A stretch of 64,000 nt of DNA from Muribaculaceae bacterium (GTDB taxonomy: Bacteria > Bacteroidota > Bacteroidia > Bacteroidales > Muribaculaceae), in the NCBI GenBank assembly GCA_017473615.1, contig JAFUKL010000036.1:1-64000 (forward strand), given 5' to 3'. Position 1 is the stretch's first letter. The number at the start of each line of letters is the position of its first letter. The notes beneath the pieces are model-generated. The model saw only the letters and a program-made list of their open reading frames with translations, was not told where the DNA came from and did no database searches. Position numbers and translations under genes: made by a program. Shown in pieces: positions 18,508 through 27,299 of this stretch.

Positions 18508-18666
18508 CTCTTGAATCAACTTAATTTATAGCCCTACAAATAGTATGAAAAGATTTATTATTTTGCGTCACATTTTTGTTTAGCGTCGTAAAATTACAAT
18601 TTTTTGTTGAAAAAACAATAGAGTTAAACTGTGTTTTAACTTATTTTAGCGTTTACTCTTGCCGTT
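18480..18666 (-). ncRNA. Candidate small RNA (~190 nt), minus strand
   Basis: The candidate is bounded by a perfect -7 box TATATTTG (18672-18679, initiation near 18666) and the hairpin ending at 18480. No reading frame is apparent in between. A shorter transcript starting near 18535 is also possible, because a near-consensus TACTATTTG lies there. It could belong to a described Bacteroidales structured-RNA family, which only a covariance search can tell. Confidence 0.35.
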
Positions 18667-18780
18667 ATTTACAAATATAATTAACAATGTGAGGGTTTTG
18701 ACTGAGATTACTGTTTGGAGCCGGTTTTGCAAAATGATATGTTTGTGCATTTAAATATTAGTAATATGATTGGATTTTGT

Positions 18781-18788
18781 TAAATTTG
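18781..18788 (+). promoter_or_regulatory. -7 box of metH
   Basis: TAAATTTG, initiation near 18794, leader about 22 nt. It excludes the TTG start at 18777. Confidence 0.5.
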
Positions 18789-18815
18789 CAGAAATTTTAC
18801 GGTAAAAGATTGTTT

Positions 18816-21800
18816 ATGGAAAGCAAAGGCATTGGAGTAAAGGAGAAAGAATTATGTGAATCGTTGTTGAAACGAATATTGGTTCTTGACGGTGGCATGG
18901 GCACAATGATACAGGCTGCCGGTTTGAGAGAACAAGATTATCGCGGTACTCGTTGGAGTGGCATTTCCGGAGAATTGAAAGGTTGTAATGATATTCTTGT
19001 CCTGACAAGTCCTTCTGTAATAGCTGAAATTCATAAACAATATTTGGATGCCGGAGCTGATATTATTGAGACTGATTCGTTCAATGCAAATGCGGTGTCG
19101 TTGAGTGACTATGGTTTGCAGAACGATGCTTATGAGATAAATCTGGAGGCTGCGAGACTGGCTCGGCATGCACTTGAAGAGTGGCTCGTAGAAAATCCCG
19201 ATTCTTCTTCGAAATGGATAGCCGGCAGCGTGGGACCAACGAATAAAAGTTTGTCGATGTCGCCCACGGTAGACGATCCTGCCGCAAGGAGTATTACTTG
19301 GGATGAACTTGTAGATGCTTATACGGTACAGATGCGCGGACTTATCGATGGCGGTGTCGATGTGCTGTTGATTGAAACCGTGTTTGATACCTTGAATGCA
19401 AAGGCTGCTTTATGGGCTGCAGGAGAGGCAATGTCTTCATGTGGACGCGACTTGCCGATAATGTTGTCGGTTACGCTCACTGAGAGTGGACGCACGTTGA
19501 GCGGTCAGACTATAGATGCCTTTCTTGCAAGTGTGTCACATGTCCGATTGCTTAGTGTTGGTCTGAATTGCGGATTCGGTGCGGAAGGTATGATAAACAG
19601 ATTGGAGGAACTTTCTACTATCGCCGCTTGCCCGGTAAGTGTGTATCCCAATGCCGGGCTGCCTAATGAAATGGGTGAGTATGACGAAACTCCCGAAACG
19701 ATGGCGGCTCATGTGATACCGATGTTTGAAAAAGACTTGGTGAATATCATAGGCGGTTGCTGTGGAACAACTCCTGAACATATTCGGGCTATTGCTGAAT
19801 TGTCGAAGCAGTATCCTCCTCGCGTTGTACCTGAACGTAAAGACGCATTGCGTTTGTCGGGACTTGAAATGATTGAGATTACGCCCGAACGAATGTTTGT
19901 GAATGTAGGTGAACGCTGTAATGTGGCGGGAAGTCGCAAATTCTTGCGTCTGATTGGCGAGAAGAATTATGAGGAAGCTTTGTCGATAGCGTGCAAGCAG
20001 GTAGAAAGCGGTGCACAAATAATCGATGTGAATATGGATGACGGAATGCTTGATGCCGAGGCGGAAATGTCTCATTTTTTACGTCTGATTTCTACCGAGC
20101 CTGATGTAGCACGCATTCCTGTGATGATAGATTCTTCAAAGTGGGAAGTGATACAGACCGGATTAAAAAATGTACAGGGTAAGTGTATCGTTAATTCCAT
20201 AAGTTTGAAAGATGGGGAAAGTACGTTTAAGTCTAAGGCAGAATATATAAAACGAATGGGAGCCGCTGCTGTGGTTATGGCGTTTGATGAAAACGGGCAG
20301 GCAGATACGTATGAACGTCGTATTGATGTATGCGCTCGTGCATATCGTATTATGACAGAGGAAGTAGGTTTTGACCCCAATGATATAATTTTTGACCCCA
20401 ATGTGCTGGCTGTTGCTACAGGAATAGAGGAGCATAATAGTTATGCTTTTGATTTTATCCGTGCAGTAGAATGGATAAAAACGAATATCCCCGGAGCTAA
20501 AGTGAGTGGCGGTGTGAGTAACCTGTCTTTTTCATTCCGAGGAAATAACATAGTGCGTGAAGCCATGCATTCGGTATTTCTTTATCATGCTATAGCTAAA
20601 GGTATGGATATGGCTATCGTGAATGCAGGTGCCATGATTCCATACGATGAAATAGACGTTAGGTTGCGTAATGCCATAGAAGATGTAATATTTAACCGCG
20701 ATAGTGATGCTACCGATCGTTTGATTGCAATAGCGCAGGAAATAAAGGATGTCGGGACAAAGAGCGAAAGTATTGCGGAATCATTGGTTTTGTCTGATAT
20801 GACAGCCGGTGCATATTTGCGCCAATTGATAGTGCGGGGTAGGAACGATATGCTTGAAGATGTTTTGTCTATTGTACATAAGGAGCTGGGTTCTGCGTTG
20901 GCAGTAATCGATGGACCGCTAATGGACGGAATGAATGAAGTGGGACGGCTTTTCGGTGAAGGAAAATTGTTCCTTCCGCAGGTGGTGAAGAGCGCACGTA
21001 TCATGAAACAAGCCGTTGCATGGCTTAATCCGCATATTGAGATGGAAAAGCACTTGTCGGGTGGCATGAAGAACACCGGAAAGATTGTTATTGCCACAGT
21101 AAAAGGCGATGTGCATGATATAGGTAAAAATATCGTTTCCGTGATAATGCGCTGTAACGGATATGAAGTAATTGATTTGGGGGTAATGGTGCCTGCGGAG
21201 GATATTATAGAGCGGGCTGTTGCAGAAAAAGCTGATATTGTGGCTTTGAGTGGGCTTATCACGCCATCGCTTGAGGAGATGTGCCATGTGGCAAGGCTCA
21301 TGCAAGAGCGCGGATTGCATATACCTTTAATGGTGGGTGGTGCTACCACAAGCGAACTTCACACAGCTGTTAAGATTGCTCCTGAATATTCGGCGCCTGT
21401 CGTACATACGCGTGATGCCGCAATGATGCCTTTAGTTGCGCAGCGTCTGCTTACCGATAGAGATGGTTTTGTCGCAGAATGGACTTCAAGGCAAGATGAA
21501 ATAAGAAACAGGCATAAAAGTTCTAATATGTTATACTCTTTGACTGAGGCAAGGGCAAACGCTCCGGTATATGATTATGATCCGGTTGAGCCGAGGGTAA
21601 AGGGTGTGGAAATGTATAGTGTAACAGTATCGGAGGTTCGTAACTTTATAAATTGGCGACCGTTCTTTACTGCATGGAAACTTAATGCGTCGTTTGCGAG
21701 TATTGCCGATGTGAAAGGTTGTGACTGCATGCGTGCAGTATGGCTGGCAGGGCATGATACCAAGGACATGAATGCAGCGGCTCAAGCCATGCAGTTGTTT

Positions 21801-22499
21801 AAGGAGGCAAACAAGGCACTTGATGAAATGGAACATTTTGCCGGAGATAGCATAAAGGCGAGAATCGGTCTGTTTCCTGCATATCGTGACGGAGAAGCTG
21901 TAGTCGTTTCGGGAGAACGTATTGAGATGTTGCGTCAACAGACTAAAAAAGACGACGAAGTGTCGCTGTCTCTATGTGATTATGTTGCTCCTGCCGATGA
22001 TTATTTGGGTGCATTTGCTGTAACGGTAGGTAGGGGTATAAATGATATGATAGCCGGGTATCGTGATGCCGGTGATGAATATAAGGCTATGCTTATGCAG
22101 ACACTTGCCGATCGCTTAGTGGAAGCTGCGACGGAATTTATTCATAAGAGAGTGCGAAAGGAATTTTGGGGATATGCTCATAATGAGGATAACAATGTGA
22201 GCAATCTGTTAAGACAATACTACCGTGGTATACGTCCGGCTGTCGGCTACCCTTCATTGCCAGACCAAAGTGTAATTTTTACACTTGATAAGTTGCTTGC
22301 AGTGTCGGGAATAGGCATAACTCTTACCGAAAACGGGGCGATGTCACCGGCGGCAAGTACTTGCGGGTTGATGTTTGCACATCCAGAAAGTCGTTATTTT
22401 GTGATAGGGGAAATAGGGGAAGACCAACTCATCGACTATGCTCATCGCACCGGCAAATCTCTTGAAGAAACAAAAAAATGGATTAAGAAGCTGTTTTGA
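18816..22499 (+). CDS. metH: Cobalamin-dependent methionine synthase MetH
   Basis: 1227 aa with all four modules. The homocysteine domain has Zn ligands in LNCGFGAE (~250) and GGCCGTTPEHI (~313-314). The folate domain follows (FVNVGERCNVAGS). The B12-binding module has the DVHDIGKNIV axial-His motif at ~765. The C-terminal reactivation domain has the AdoMet motif RPAVGYPSLPD at ~1139. It transfers a methyl group from 5-methyltetrahydrofolate via B12 to homocysteine. The ATG at 18816 fits the -7 box. The upstream region shows no cobalamin riboswitch. The gene is monocistronic. Confidence 0.96.
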   Translation: MESKGIGVKEKELCESLLKRILVLDGGMGTMIQAAGLREQDYRGTRWSGISGELKGCNDILVLTSPSVIAEIHKQYLDAGADIIETDSFNANAVSLSDYGLQNDAYEINLEAARLARHALEEWLVENPDSSSKWIAGSVGPTNKSLSMSPTVDDPAARSITWDELVDAYTVQMRGLIDGGVDVLLIETVFDTLNAKAALWAAGEAMSSCGRDLPIMLSVTLTESGRTLSGQTIDAFLASVSHVRLLSVGLNCGFGAEGMINRLEELSTIAACPVSVYPNAGLPNEMGEYDETPETMAAHVIPMFEKDLVNIIGGCCGTTPEHIRAIAELSKQYPPRVVPERKDALRLSGLEMIEITPERMFVNVGERCNVAGSRKFLRLIGEKNYEEALSIACKQVESGAQIIDVNMDDGMLDAEAEMSHFLRLISTEPDVARIPVMIDSSKWEVIQTGLKNVQGKCIVNSISLKDGESTFKSKAEYIKRMGAAAVVMAFDENGQADTYERRIDVCARAYRIMTEEVGFDPNDIIFDPNVLAVATGIEEHNSYAFDFIRAVEWIKTNIPGAKVSGGVSNLSFSFRGNNIVREAMHSVFLYHAIAKGMDMAIVNAGAMIPYDEIDVRLRNAIEDVIFNRDSDATDRLIAIAQEIKDVGTKSESIAESLVLSDMTAGAYLRQLIVRGRNDMLEDVLSIVHKELGSALAVIDGPLMDGMNEVGRLFGEGKLFLPQVVKSARIMKQAVAWLNPHIEMEKHLSGGMKNTGKIVIATVKGDVHDIGKNIVSVIMRCNGYEVIDLGVMVPAEDIIERAVAEKADIVALSGLITPSLEEMCHVARLMQERGLHIPLMVGGATTSELHTAVKIAPEYSAPVVHTRDAAMMPLVAQRLLTDRDGFVAEWTSRQDEIRNRHKSSNMLYSLTEARANAPVYDYDPVEPRVKGVEMYSVTVSEVRNFINWRPFFTAWKLNASFASIADVKGCDCMRAVWLAGHDTKDMNAAAQAMQLFKEANKALDEMEHFAGDSIKARIGLFPAYRDGEAVVVSGERIEMLRQQTKKDDEVSLSLCDYVAPADDYLGAFAVTVGRGINDMIAGYRDAGDEYKAMLMQTLADRLVEAATEFIHKRVRKEFWGYAHNEDNNVSNLLRQYYRGIRPAVGYPSLPDQSVIFTLDKLLAVSGIGITLTENGAMSPAASTCGLMFAHPESRYFVIGEIGEDQLIDYAHRTGKSLEETKKWIKKLF

Positions 22500-22504
22500 A
22501 TTTT

Positions 22505-22526
22505 CTTAAAATAATCTCGAAATAAA
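22505..22526. repeat. 22-nt intergenic repeat, copy 1
   Basis: Identical over 22 nt (core AAAATAATCTCGAAATAA) to 37902-37923 and 62516-62537. It lies between the convergent metH and YeiH genes. Confidence 0.75.
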
Positions 22527-22555
22527 TTAAAACAACTTCTGTATAATGCTGCTGA

Positions 22556-23536
22556 TTAATAGCAATATATATAGGCAAGGGTGGAAAGACTTATGATTAT
22601 CCATAGGAGTATTCCTTGGATAAGCGGCTTTATGCCCACAGCCTTTAGTGTGTCTTTCGAGAGTGATGCACCTATGAAAAATAGCGTGAGTGTAAGTGTC
22701 TTACGTGCAAGTCCGTTAACGGCGTTACCTATTTCAATTCCAGTTTCGGTCATGCTCAATATATAGGTGTTTGCTATCATTGCCACTACAAACCAAAGAA
22801 TGAACCACGGAATAGAAATCTTTTGCCCTTTTGTTTTAAATATGAACGAAGTAGTAATTGCAAGCGGGATAATCCATAAAGCACGGGTTAGTTTAACCGT
22901 GGTTGCCACTTCGAGAGCTTTTTCCCCGTATGCAGCTCCAGCCCCGACTACCGAGCTGGTGTCATGAATGGCTATTGCTGCCCATAACCCGAATTGTTCT
23001 TGGTTCATGCCGAGCAGATGTCCTATGATAGGAAAAATAAATAGGGCAATGGCATTGAGTATGAATATTGTACCTAAGGCAACCGACATATCGGTGTCTT
23101 TAGCTTTTATTACCGGTCCTACTGCAGCTATTGCACTTCCTCCGCAAATGGCTGTTCCGGAACTGATGAGATATGAGGTGTCTCGATTCACTTTTAATAG
23201 TTTTCGTCCGATGAACCAGCCTATGAGCATCGTACCGGCAACTGATATTATCGTGAAAGCCATACCTTCCTTGCCCGATGCAAGTGATGCTTGCAGGTTC
23301 ATGCCGAATCCGAGACCAATGACGGAGTATTGCAAGAGTTTCTTTGACATCTTCTTGTTGAATGCAGGAAATGCCTTGCCACATATCAGAGCAAACGCCA
23401 GACCGAGGAACAATGCAATCGGTGGTGTGATGAATGTATTCACGTTAGGTATATAGTCTGCCAATAAAAATACAACAAGTAGTGAAACGAGTAGTATGTA
23501 AATTGCATTACAATGCGAGTGCAAAAAAATTCTCAT
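22556..23536 (-). CDS. YeiH family putative sulfate exporter
   Basis: About 326 aa with roughly ten hydrophobic segments. Family motifs include SGTAICGGSAIAA and AIHDTSSVVGAGAAYG. YeiH/UPF0324 proteins are inner-membrane transporters annotated as sulfate exporters, with little direct proof. The start MRIFLHSHCN at 23536 is preferred; an ATG ten codons earlier (23566) is the alternative. It converges on metH with 56 bp between stops. Upstream lies the tRNA-Thr/SRP RNA terminator. Confidence 0.85.
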   Translation of the reverse strand: MRIFLHSHCNAIYILLVSLLVVFLLADYIPNVNTFITPPIALFLGLAFALICGKAFPAFNKKMSKKLLQYSVIGLGFGMNLQASLASGKEGMAFTIISVAGTMLIGWFIGRKLLKVNRDTSYLISSGTAICGGSAIAAVGPVIKAKDTDMSVALGTIFILNAIALFIFPIIGHLLGMNQEQFGLWAAIAIHDTSSVVGAGAAYGEKALEVATTVKLTRALWIIPLAITTSFIFKTKGQKISIPWFILWFVVAMIANTYILSMTETGIEIGNAVNGLARKTLTLTLFFIGASLSKDTLKAVGIKPLIQGILLWIIISLSTLAYIYCY

Positions 23537-23624
23537 ATCAGATGATTTTAAACTTCTGCTTGGCATATTAGACGGTTTCGGTGACTTTTTCAGCCTACTT
23601 TTTGCATATTAAGCCGACTTTAAT

Positions 23625-23660
23625 ATAAAAAAGGAATCAACTGAAAGTTGATTCCTTTTG
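23625..23660 (-). terminator. Rho-independent terminator of the SRP RNA/tRNA-Thr transcript
   Basis: A perfect 13-bp inverted repeat (23629-23641 with 23647-23659), 5-nt loop, is followed on the minus strand by a T run. It starts 1 nt after the tRNA 3' end. Confidence 0.88.
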
Positions 23661-23734
23661 AGCCTCTTGTCGGATTCGAACCAACGACCCCGAGATTACA
23701 AATCACGTGCTCTGGCCAACTGAGCTAAAGAGGC
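23661..23734 (-). tRNA. tRNA-Thr (UGU anticodon)
   Basis: 74 nt. The acceptor stem GCCTCTT pairs with AAGAGGC. The D arm GCTC/GAGC, a T arm with GTTCGAATCC, and anticodon loop TTTGTAA with TGT at positions 34-36 read ACA. The anticodon stem has one T-T mismatch (29-41). CCA is not encoded and the discriminator is T. It lies directly downstream of the SRP RNA and just before the terminator, so it is probably processed from the same transcript. Confidence 0.93.
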
Positions 23735-23738
23735 AAAG

Positions 23739-23836
23739 AGGGCAAGCTTACTACATCGCGCCGCTACAACCTGCTGCCCTTGCTTCGGTCAAGACCTGGG
23801 GGAGTTGACAAGGAGCTGGCCGTATAGGACTTACCC
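23739..23836 (-). ncRNA. ffs: Signal recognition particle RNA (bacterial small SRP/4.5S)
   Basis: The apical SRP domain is visible as CCCCAGG, a small GGTCTTGACC hairpin and CCGAAGCAAGGG, the counterpart of the conserved CAGG...GAAGCA internal loops that bind Ffh. The 5' GGGTAAG and 3' CTTGCCC ends pair over 7 bp. Length is about 98 nt. A full consensus promoter sits right upstream. Confidence 0.9.
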
Positions 23837-23841
23837 GAGTG

Positions 23842-23872
23842 CAAAGGTACGCATTTTTTCAAAATCTACAAA
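23842..23872 (-). promoter_or_regulatory. Consensus promoter of the SRP RNA
   Basis: On the minus strand TTTG (23872-23869), 19 nt, TACCTTTG (23849-23842). Initiation near 23836 matches the base of the SRP terminal stem. Confidence 0.8.
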
Positions 23873-23884
23873 TATTTATAGAAT

Positions 23885-23913
23885 AAAAAATGCCCGATTT
23901 TTTTCGGGCATTC
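23885..23913 (-). terminator. Rho-independent terminator of the nfnAB operon
   Basis: AATGCCCGA/TCGGGCATT, a perfect 9-bp stem with a short A-rich loop, is followed by TTTTTTA on the minus strand, 48 bp after the nfnB stop. Confidence 0.9.
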
Positions 23914-23960
23914 GCAATGTCTTGTACTATAATGAGATAGTATAATGTTTTTTTTGAATT

Positions 23961-25427
23961 TTATTTGCTTAGTGCATCGTGCATGTGAGCTGCCGCACGG
24001 CGACCGTCTCCCATAGCAAGTATTACGGTAGCACCACCGCGTACTATGTCTCCACCGGCATATATGTCGTCGAGTGATGATTTCATTGATTCTTCATCTA
24101 CGACAATAGTGTTGCGTTTACTCACTTCAAGTCCTTCGATAGAACGAGGTACAAGGGGGTTGGGGGAAACGCCCACACTCACGATTACCAAATCTACCGG
24201 TATTTCCTCTATTGCACCTTCCACCGGAATGGGTGAACGGCGACCGGATGCATCGGGTTCACCTAATTCCATGCGTTGTACTCGCATGGCGCGCACGCGT
24301 CCTTTTTCGTCTCCGAGGTATTCTACCGGATTGTGAAGTGTCATAAATTCAACTCCTTCTTCTTTGGCATGCTTGATTTCTTCGGCGCGTGCCGGCATTT
24401 CATCTTCACTTCGTCGGTATATCAACATAGCTCTTTTTGCCCCTGAACGTATAGCGGTGCGTACAGAGTCCATAGCGGTGTTTCCTCCGCCAATGATAGC
24501 TACGTTGTCACCTTTGAGTACCGGAGTATCCCAGCCGTCAGAGCCGGCACCCATGAGGTTGATACGAGTAAGGTATTCGTTGCTTGACATAATACCGTTG
24601 AGGTTTTCGCCCGGAATCCCCATGAAACGAGGCAGCCCGGCTCCGGAAGCTACGAATATACCTTTAAATCCTTCAACATGAAGGTCTTCGTATGTTATGG
24701 TCTTCCCCACTATGCAATCCTTGATGAACTTAACCCCAAGTGCGCGCAAACCGTCAATTTCTGTATCGACTATAGCATTAGGTAAGCGGAACTCCGGAAT
24801 GCCGTATTTTAATACACCGCCTATCTCATGAAGTGCTTCAAATACTGTTACGTCATAGCCGCGCTTTGCCATATCTCCGGCAAAAGAAAGTCCTGCGGGT
24901 CCACTGCCAACAACGGCAATCTTGATACCGTTTGAAGATATTTCAGCCGGTTTTGTCTCACTCTCATGAGTGCGTCCGTAGTCGGCAACGAATCGTTCAA
25001 GATAACCGATGGCTACAGGCTGCTTACCCATTTTGTGATACATGCACTTGCTTTCGCATTGTTTTTCTTGTGGGCAAACACGTCCGCACACGGCAGGAAG
25101 TGCGCTGGTCTCTTTAATTGCGCTCAACGCATCGGTAAAATGCCCGCGCTCTACATTCTTGATGAACTTAGGAATGTTGATATTTACCGGACAGCCTGTT
25201 ACGCACTGCGGATTGGGGCAGTCGAGGCAGCGTGATGCTTCAAGTAATGCCATCTCCTCGGTAATACCTTGGTTTACTTCTTCCTTGCAAGTGATGCGGT
25301 ATGTCGGTGAAAGTTCCGGCATCTTCACACGCTCAATAGAAGTACGCTCTTTAGCGTTCTTTGATTTTCTCAATATTTCACGCCATTCCTCATTGCGTGA
25401 TTGCGCCAATATATCGTTGTTTTCCAT
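23961..25427 (-). CDS. NfnB/GltD-like FAD- and Fe-S-containing NADPH oxidoreductase subunit
   Basis: 488 aa. The N-terminal Fer4-type domain has CLDCPNPQCVTGCPVN and CGRVCPQEKQCESKC, binding two [4Fe-4S] clusters. FAD and NADPH dinucleotide folds follow (VVGSGPAGLSFAGD; IIGGGNTAMDSVRTA). This fold is shared with glutamate synthase small subunit. The upstream partner is NfnA rather than GltB, so the pair is best read as NADH-dependent reduced ferredoxin:NADP oxidoreductase, an electron-bifurcating cytosolic enzyme. It starts 15 bp after nfnA. A sulfide dehydrogenase-like (SudAB) activity is the main alternative. Confidence 0.88.
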   Translation of the reverse strand: MENNDILAQSRNEEWREILRKSKNAKERTSIERVKMPELSPTYRITCKEEVNQGITEEMALLEASRCLDCPNPQCVTGCPVNINIPKFIKNVERGHFTDALSAIKETSALPAVCGRVCPQEKQCESKCMYHKMGKQPVAIGYLERFVADYGRTHESETKPAEISSNGIKIAVVGSGPAGLSFAGDMAKRGYDVTVFEALHEIGGVLKYGIPEFRLPNAIVDTEIDGLRALGVKFIKDCIVGKTITYEDLHVEGFKGIFVASGAGLPRFMGIPGENLNGIMSSNEYLTRINLMGAGSDGWDTPVLKGDNVAIIGGGNTAMDSVRTAIRSGAKRAMLIYRRSEDEMPARAEEIKHAKEEGVEFMTLHNPVEYLGDEKGRVRAMRVQRMELGEPDASGRRSPIPVEGAIEEIPVDLVIVSVGVSPNPLVPRSIEGLEVSKRNTIVVDEESMKSSLDDIYAGGDIVRGGATVILAMGDGRRAAAHMHDALSK

Positions 25428-25442
25428 TGTTGCTGCATTTTG

Positions 25443-26225
25443 TTAGTTGTAAGACTTCAAGCGCATAAGCATTTCGTCGAAATCCACTTTGTGCGCATCA
25501 AATTCAGGACCGTCAACGCATACGAATTTGGTCTTTCCGTCTACTGAGATACGACATGCGCCACACATGCCCGTTCCGTCCACCATAATCGTATTGAGCG
25601 AGCATTCGGTTGGTACTTCATATTTCTTTGTGAGCAGTGCTACGAATTTCATCATGATAGCCGGTCCTATGGTTATCACCTTATCTACTTTTTCGCGTTG
25701 GATTACTTCTTCTACTCCTGCGGTAACCAAACCTTTCTTTCCGTAAGAACCATCATCGGTCATTATGATAACTTCATCGCTATGGCGACGGATTTCATCC
25801 TCAAGGATTATCAACTCTTTTGTTCTTCCAGCGAGAACGCTTATCACTCTGTTGCCTGCAGCTTTCAAAGCCACTACTATGGGAAGAAGCGGGGCAACGC
25901 CTACACCACCGCCGCAACACACTACCGTACCGTAGTTCTCGATGTGTGTAGCCTGTCCCAAAGGTCCTACCACATCGGTAATGTAATCGCCTTCGTTCAA
26001 GGAGCATATTTTGCGGGTAGATGCACCCACTGCTTGTATTACCAAAGTTATAGTGCCGTGTTCTATATCGGAATCAGATATGGTAAGCGGAATACGTTCA
26101 CCGTGTTCTCCACAACGGACAATAACAAAATGCCCTGCCTTACGCGACTTGGCGATAAGAGGAGCTTCTACTACGAGCTTTACTACATTTTCGGAGAAAT
26201 GTGATTTGCTCACAATTTTGTTCAT
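25443..26225 (-). CDS. NfnA/SudB-like ferredoxin-NADP reductase subunit
   Basis: 260 aa of the dihydroorotate dehydrogenase electron-transfer subunit family. The FAD motif is ERIPLTISD, the NAD-binding motif CGGGVGVAPLLPI, and the C-terminal [2Fe-2S] site uses Cys in CSLNTIMVDGTGMCGAC and FVCVDGPEF. It passes electrons between NADH and the NfnB subunit. It is the first gene of a two-gene operon with its own -7 box and the terminator at 23885-23913. It would link ferredoxin, NADH and NADPH pools in anaerobic metabolism. Confidence 0.88.
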   Translation of the reverse strand: MNKIVSKSHFSENVVKLVVEAPLIAKSRKAGHFVIVRCGEHGERIPLTISDSDIEHGTITLVIQAVGASTRKICSLNEGDYITDVVGPLGQATHIENYGTVVCCGGGVGVAPLLPIVVALKAAGNRVISVLAGRTKELIILEDEIRRHSDEVIIMTDDGSYGKKGLVTAGVEEVIQREKVDKVITIGPAIMMKFVALLTKKYEVPTECSLNTIMVDGTGMCGACRISVDGKTKFVCVDGPEFDAHKVDFDEMLMRLKSYN

Positions 26226-26267
26226 AGTATAATATTGTTGTTTTATTGCTTATAATAAATATTTTTG

Positions 26268-26275
26268 CAAAAGTA
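26268..26275 (-). promoter_or_regulatory. -7 box of nfnAB
   Basis: TACTTTTG on the minus strand; initiation near 26262 gives a leader of about 37 nt. Confidence 0.5.
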
Positions 26276-26426
26276 TAAAATTTAAATGTATTAAGCTAAC
26301 AATTTGTGATTGAAATCCTTGTTTGTGATGATATTTTGAAAAGAAAAAGACTGATTTTGTGAAAATCGAAAGATGTTTTGAGCATAGCTGTAATAAAATT
26401 TTTCTAATAAAATTTTAAGCAGATTC

Positions 26427-27299
26427 TCAGTCTTTAAGCGGTTCTCCTGTGTAGGCGTCTTTTTCTAAGGCTTTAGTACCTTTCTTTTTAATAGGTAATG
26501 TGTAGTAAACGGAAAAAGCTCCCGTTACTTTGGCATCCCTGTTTCCGAATCCGGGTATATACCATGCTGTAGACTGCGGATTTTTCTTTTCCGATAGTTT
26601 GAAATGATATATGAATGACCATCCCATAGATATGCTGCTAATCAATTTCACTCTTAGCGAAAACGATAGTTCAGCCCATGTTGCATGTGACTTTTGGTCA
26701 AGGAGAGACGTCGTGATGTGTTCTCCCCAATAATCGGAATCTATGGTTACATTCTCAATGCTGTATTTAAAGTTGGAATACCCAAAGTCCAGTCCGAGTA
26801 AAGCCTGATAATCGGAAGTATTGTTATGAGTGAAATTGTATCTTGCCCCTATCTTTCCATAGAGTGAGGTTTTCCCTTTATAAGTGAAATTCATGTCTTC
26901 CGGAGTGTTGTTGGCAGAGCCTACGCCCAATTCTATGTGCGGGAACAATTTGTTCCACATGCTGAGTTCGGCAGAGAACCCTATACCTCCATAGGATTGT
27001 CCCATCAGTCTCATCAAAGGATCCCAAATGTTAGCTCCTATAATGATACTGTTCAGTTTCGGGTACTTTATATGCTTTTTAGTTGTATCTACTGCAATAA
27101 ACAATGTGTCTCTGATGATTGTATCAGCCTTCAGCCCGGGGACTTTCTTTGTAAACGGAGGTTTCTTTTGGTTCTTGATGTCGGCAGGAAGAATAGTGTT
27201 GTAATTTTCTTTTACCGGGTTGGCACGGCGTTTTTGTGCTACAGCCCAATTGGCGGAGCATATCAAAGAAACCAATATTATGATAACAGCCTTTTTCAT
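26427..27299 (-). CDS. DUF6048-like outer-membrane beta-barrel protein
   Basis: 290 aa. A signal peptide (ICSANWAVAQ) is followed by a proline/lysine-rich linker (~25-75). The rest is a series of amphipathic strands with aromatic girdles (YGGIGFSAELSMWNKLFPHI, YGKIGARYNFTHN, ending GAFSVYYTLP) that predict an eight-stranded-type barrel. The C-terminal extension ending GEPLKD is unusual for a barrel. It overlaps the DUF6452 stop by 4 bp (ATGA), and this pair is conserved in Bacteroidetes. Function unknown. Confidence 0.75.
   Translation of the reverse strand: MKKAVIIILVSLICSANWAVAQKRRANPVKENYNTILPADIKNQKKPPFTKKVPGLKADTIIRDTLFIAVDTTKKHIKYPKLNSIIIGANIWDPLMRLMGQSYGGIGFSAELSMWNKLFPHIELGVGSANNTPEDMNFTYKGKTSLYGKIGARYNFTHNNTSDYQALLGLDFGYSNFKYSIENVTIDSDYWGEHITTSLLDQKSHATWAELSFSLRVKLISSISMGWSFIYHFKLSEKKNPQSTAWYIPGFGNRDAKVTGAFSVYYTLPIKKKGTKALEKDAYTGEPLKD

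Larger units (their letters stand above)
18451..18815. other. Intergenic region with a probable minus-strand small RNA and the metH promoter
   Basis: No ORF. The left end holds a strong hairpin whose U-rich flank is on the minus strand. A TATATTTG box on the minus strand lies at 18672-18679, and the metH -7 box is at 18781-18788. I see no cobalamin riboswitch-like B12 box here. Confidence 0.5.

Noticed and set aside
18508-18780. Cobalamin or SAM riboswitch upstream of metH
   Set aside because: I found no B12 box or SAM-type core, and the metH -7 box sits only ~28 nt before the ATG, leaving no room for a riboswitch leader.
26391-26417. Tandem TAATAAAATTTT copies downstream of the DUF6048 gene
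   Set aside because: Too simple in composition to call a repeat family, and there is no stem with a T run to make it a terminator.
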